This document shows, one piece after another, positions 5,963 to 6,840 of a DNA stretch of 6,840 nucleotides. The DNA lies in NCBI GenBank assembly GCA_003140275.1, contig PLJQ01000220.1, positions 1-6,840 on the forward strand, given 5' to 3'. Under the pieces are notes generated by a model that had not been told where the DNA came from, did not search any database, and saw only the letters and a program-made list of their open reading frames with translations. The translations under genes and the position numbers were made by a program. The stretch comes from Limisphaerales bacterium (GTDB taxonomy: Bacteria > Verrucomicrobiota > Verrucomicrobiia > Limisphaerales > PALSA-1396). Positions within the stretch are counted from its first letter, which is position 1; each line of letters begins with the position of its first letter.

Positions 5963-6840
5963 ATGAAGCCAACGTCTAAAATTTCTCGTCGCCATTTCAT
6001 CGCCACCACCGCAGCCGCCGTCGCTGCACCGGCATTTATCCCGGCCCGTGTGTTTGGCGCCGAAGACCGCCCGGCGGCTTCAGAACGCATCACCCTTGGC
6101 GTCGTGGGCTGGGGCATGCAAGGACCCGGAAACACCGCAGCGTTTCTGCGCCAGAAAAATTGCCAGGTGGTCGCGGCTTGCGATCTGGATAAGAACCACC
6201 TGGACGCCGCGGTAAACACCATCAACAACCATTACGGCAACACGGACTGCAAAGCTTATCACGATTACCACGAGTTAATGGCGCGAACGGACATCGACGC
6301 CGTGATGCTCGCCGTGCCGGACGGCTGGCACGCGCTCGTCGCGACTGAAGCGGCCAACCACAAAAAAGACATTTACGGCGAGAAGCCGCTTGCCCGCACC
6401 ATCGCCGAACAACAGGCCATCGTCCGCGCCGTACAAAAAAACAAACGCATCTGGCAGACTGGTTCCTGGCAGCGTTCGGAAAGGCATTTTCGTTACGCCT
6501 GCGAGATTGTCCGCAATGGCCTTATCGGCAAAGTAACGCACGTTGAAGTCGGCTTGCCCAGTGGTCACACTGACTTTGCCGGAACCGCGCCGGCCCTGCT
6601 TGAGAAACTGGCGAAGCTTTCGACCGACGGAAAACAACCTAACTTGGCGGAAGTGATACCCGGATCGCCCGCCTGGAATCTGGCCGTAACTCCGCCGCCC
6701 GCCGGGTTCGACTATGAGACATGGATTGGCCCGGGAAAAATGGAGCCGTACATCGAAGCCCGCGTCTACCAAAACTGGCGCTGGAACTACAACACCGGCG
6801 GCGGACAATTGCTCGACTGGATCGGCCATCATTGCGACAT
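5963..6840 (+). CDS. Tat-exported Gfo/Idh/MocA family oxidoreductase (C-terminus beyond right edge)
   Basis: An ATG at 5963-5965 opens a frame of 292 codons that is still open at the window end. The N-terminus has a twin-arginine signal (SRRHFI, residues 8-13, then an Ala-rich hydrophobic stretch and a likely cut after VFGA), so the folded protein, probably with its nicotinamide cofactor, is exported. The Rossmann fold follows: GVVGWGMQGPG (46-56) binds NAD(P), and AACDLD (71-76) ends the second strand. Then come VPDGWH (118-123) and the family's EKP motif (140-142). WRWNYNTGGGQLLDWIGHH near the end belongs to the substrate-binding half. PVC bacteria carry many such proteins, acting on sugars, inositols or related polyols; the substrate here cannot be named. 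It follows the peroxidase by 122 bases, with a hairpin between, so co-transcription is uncertain. No clear Shine-Dalgarno is seen. Confidence 0.92.
   Translation, partial: MKPTSKISRRHFIATTAAAVAAPAFIPARVFGAEDRPAASERITLGVVGWGMQGPGNTAAFLRQKNCQVVAACDLDKNHLDAAVNTINNHYGNTDCKAYHDYHELMARTDIDAVMLAVPDGWHALVATEAANHKKDIYGEKPLARTIAEQQAIVRAVQKNKRIWQTGSWQRSERHFRYACEIVRNGLIGKVTHVEVGLPSGHTDFAGTAPALLEKLAKLSTDGKQPNLAEVIPGSPAWNLAVTPPPAGFDYETWIGPGKMEPYIEARVYQNWRWNYNTGGGQLLDWIGHHCD

Overview
The window looks like chromosomal DNA of a Verrucomicrobia/PVC-group bacterium, probably close to the Pedosphaera/Limisphaerales type. Three things point there. A cytochrome c-HEAT-propeller 'membrane-bound dehydrogenase' of a kind found mainly in Planctomycetes and Verrucomicrobia is present. 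Its neighbours include the SGNH-like protein that commonly accompanies it and a Tat-exported Gfo/Idh/MocA oxidoreductase. The spacer also carries GC-rich dispersed repeats of a sort I associate with these genomes. The lineage is an inference from family content; no rRNA or other marker is in the window.

Layout. Positions 1-324 (minus) hold the start of an unrecognised membrane-anchored protein that runs off the left edge, in DNA of clearly lower GC than the rest. Positions 325-657 are a spacer with at most a doubtful 64-codon ORF. Positions 658-3618 (minus) are one long dehydrogenase gene interrupted by a single in-frame TGA at 2584-2586, where the family has Trp. Both sides of the stop are in the same frame and match the same family without a gap. 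Positions 3619-4148 carry no gene of their own: they hold three copies of a roughly 40-bp hairpin repeat and a 114-bp MITE-like palindrome, and they separate the dehydrogenase from its upstream neighbour. Positions 4149-5192 (minus) encode an exported SGNH-like protein whose expected catalytic residues are substituted. Positions 5193-5294 are a divergent promoter region. Positions 5295-5840 (plus) encode an exported, Cys-type glutathione peroxidase-like enzyme. Positions 5963-6840 (plus) encode a Tat-signal Gfo/Idh/MocA oxidoreductase cut by the right edge.

How they fit. All four recognisable products carry export signals, so the region serves the periplasm or cell envelope. The minus-strand pair (SGNH-like protein then dehydrogenase/cytochrome) resembles carbohydrate- or alcohol-oxidation modules of PVC bacteria. 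The plus-strand pair adds peroxide removal and an NAD(P)-type sugar oxidoreductase. The dehydrogenase appears to be decaying, or mis-sequenced at one base: it has a nonsense codon, and no conventional start codon lies just before its signal peptide.

I saw no new biological system here. The points worth a second look are the TGA interruption, the repeat-invaded 5' end, the repeats themselves and the degenerate SGNH active site.
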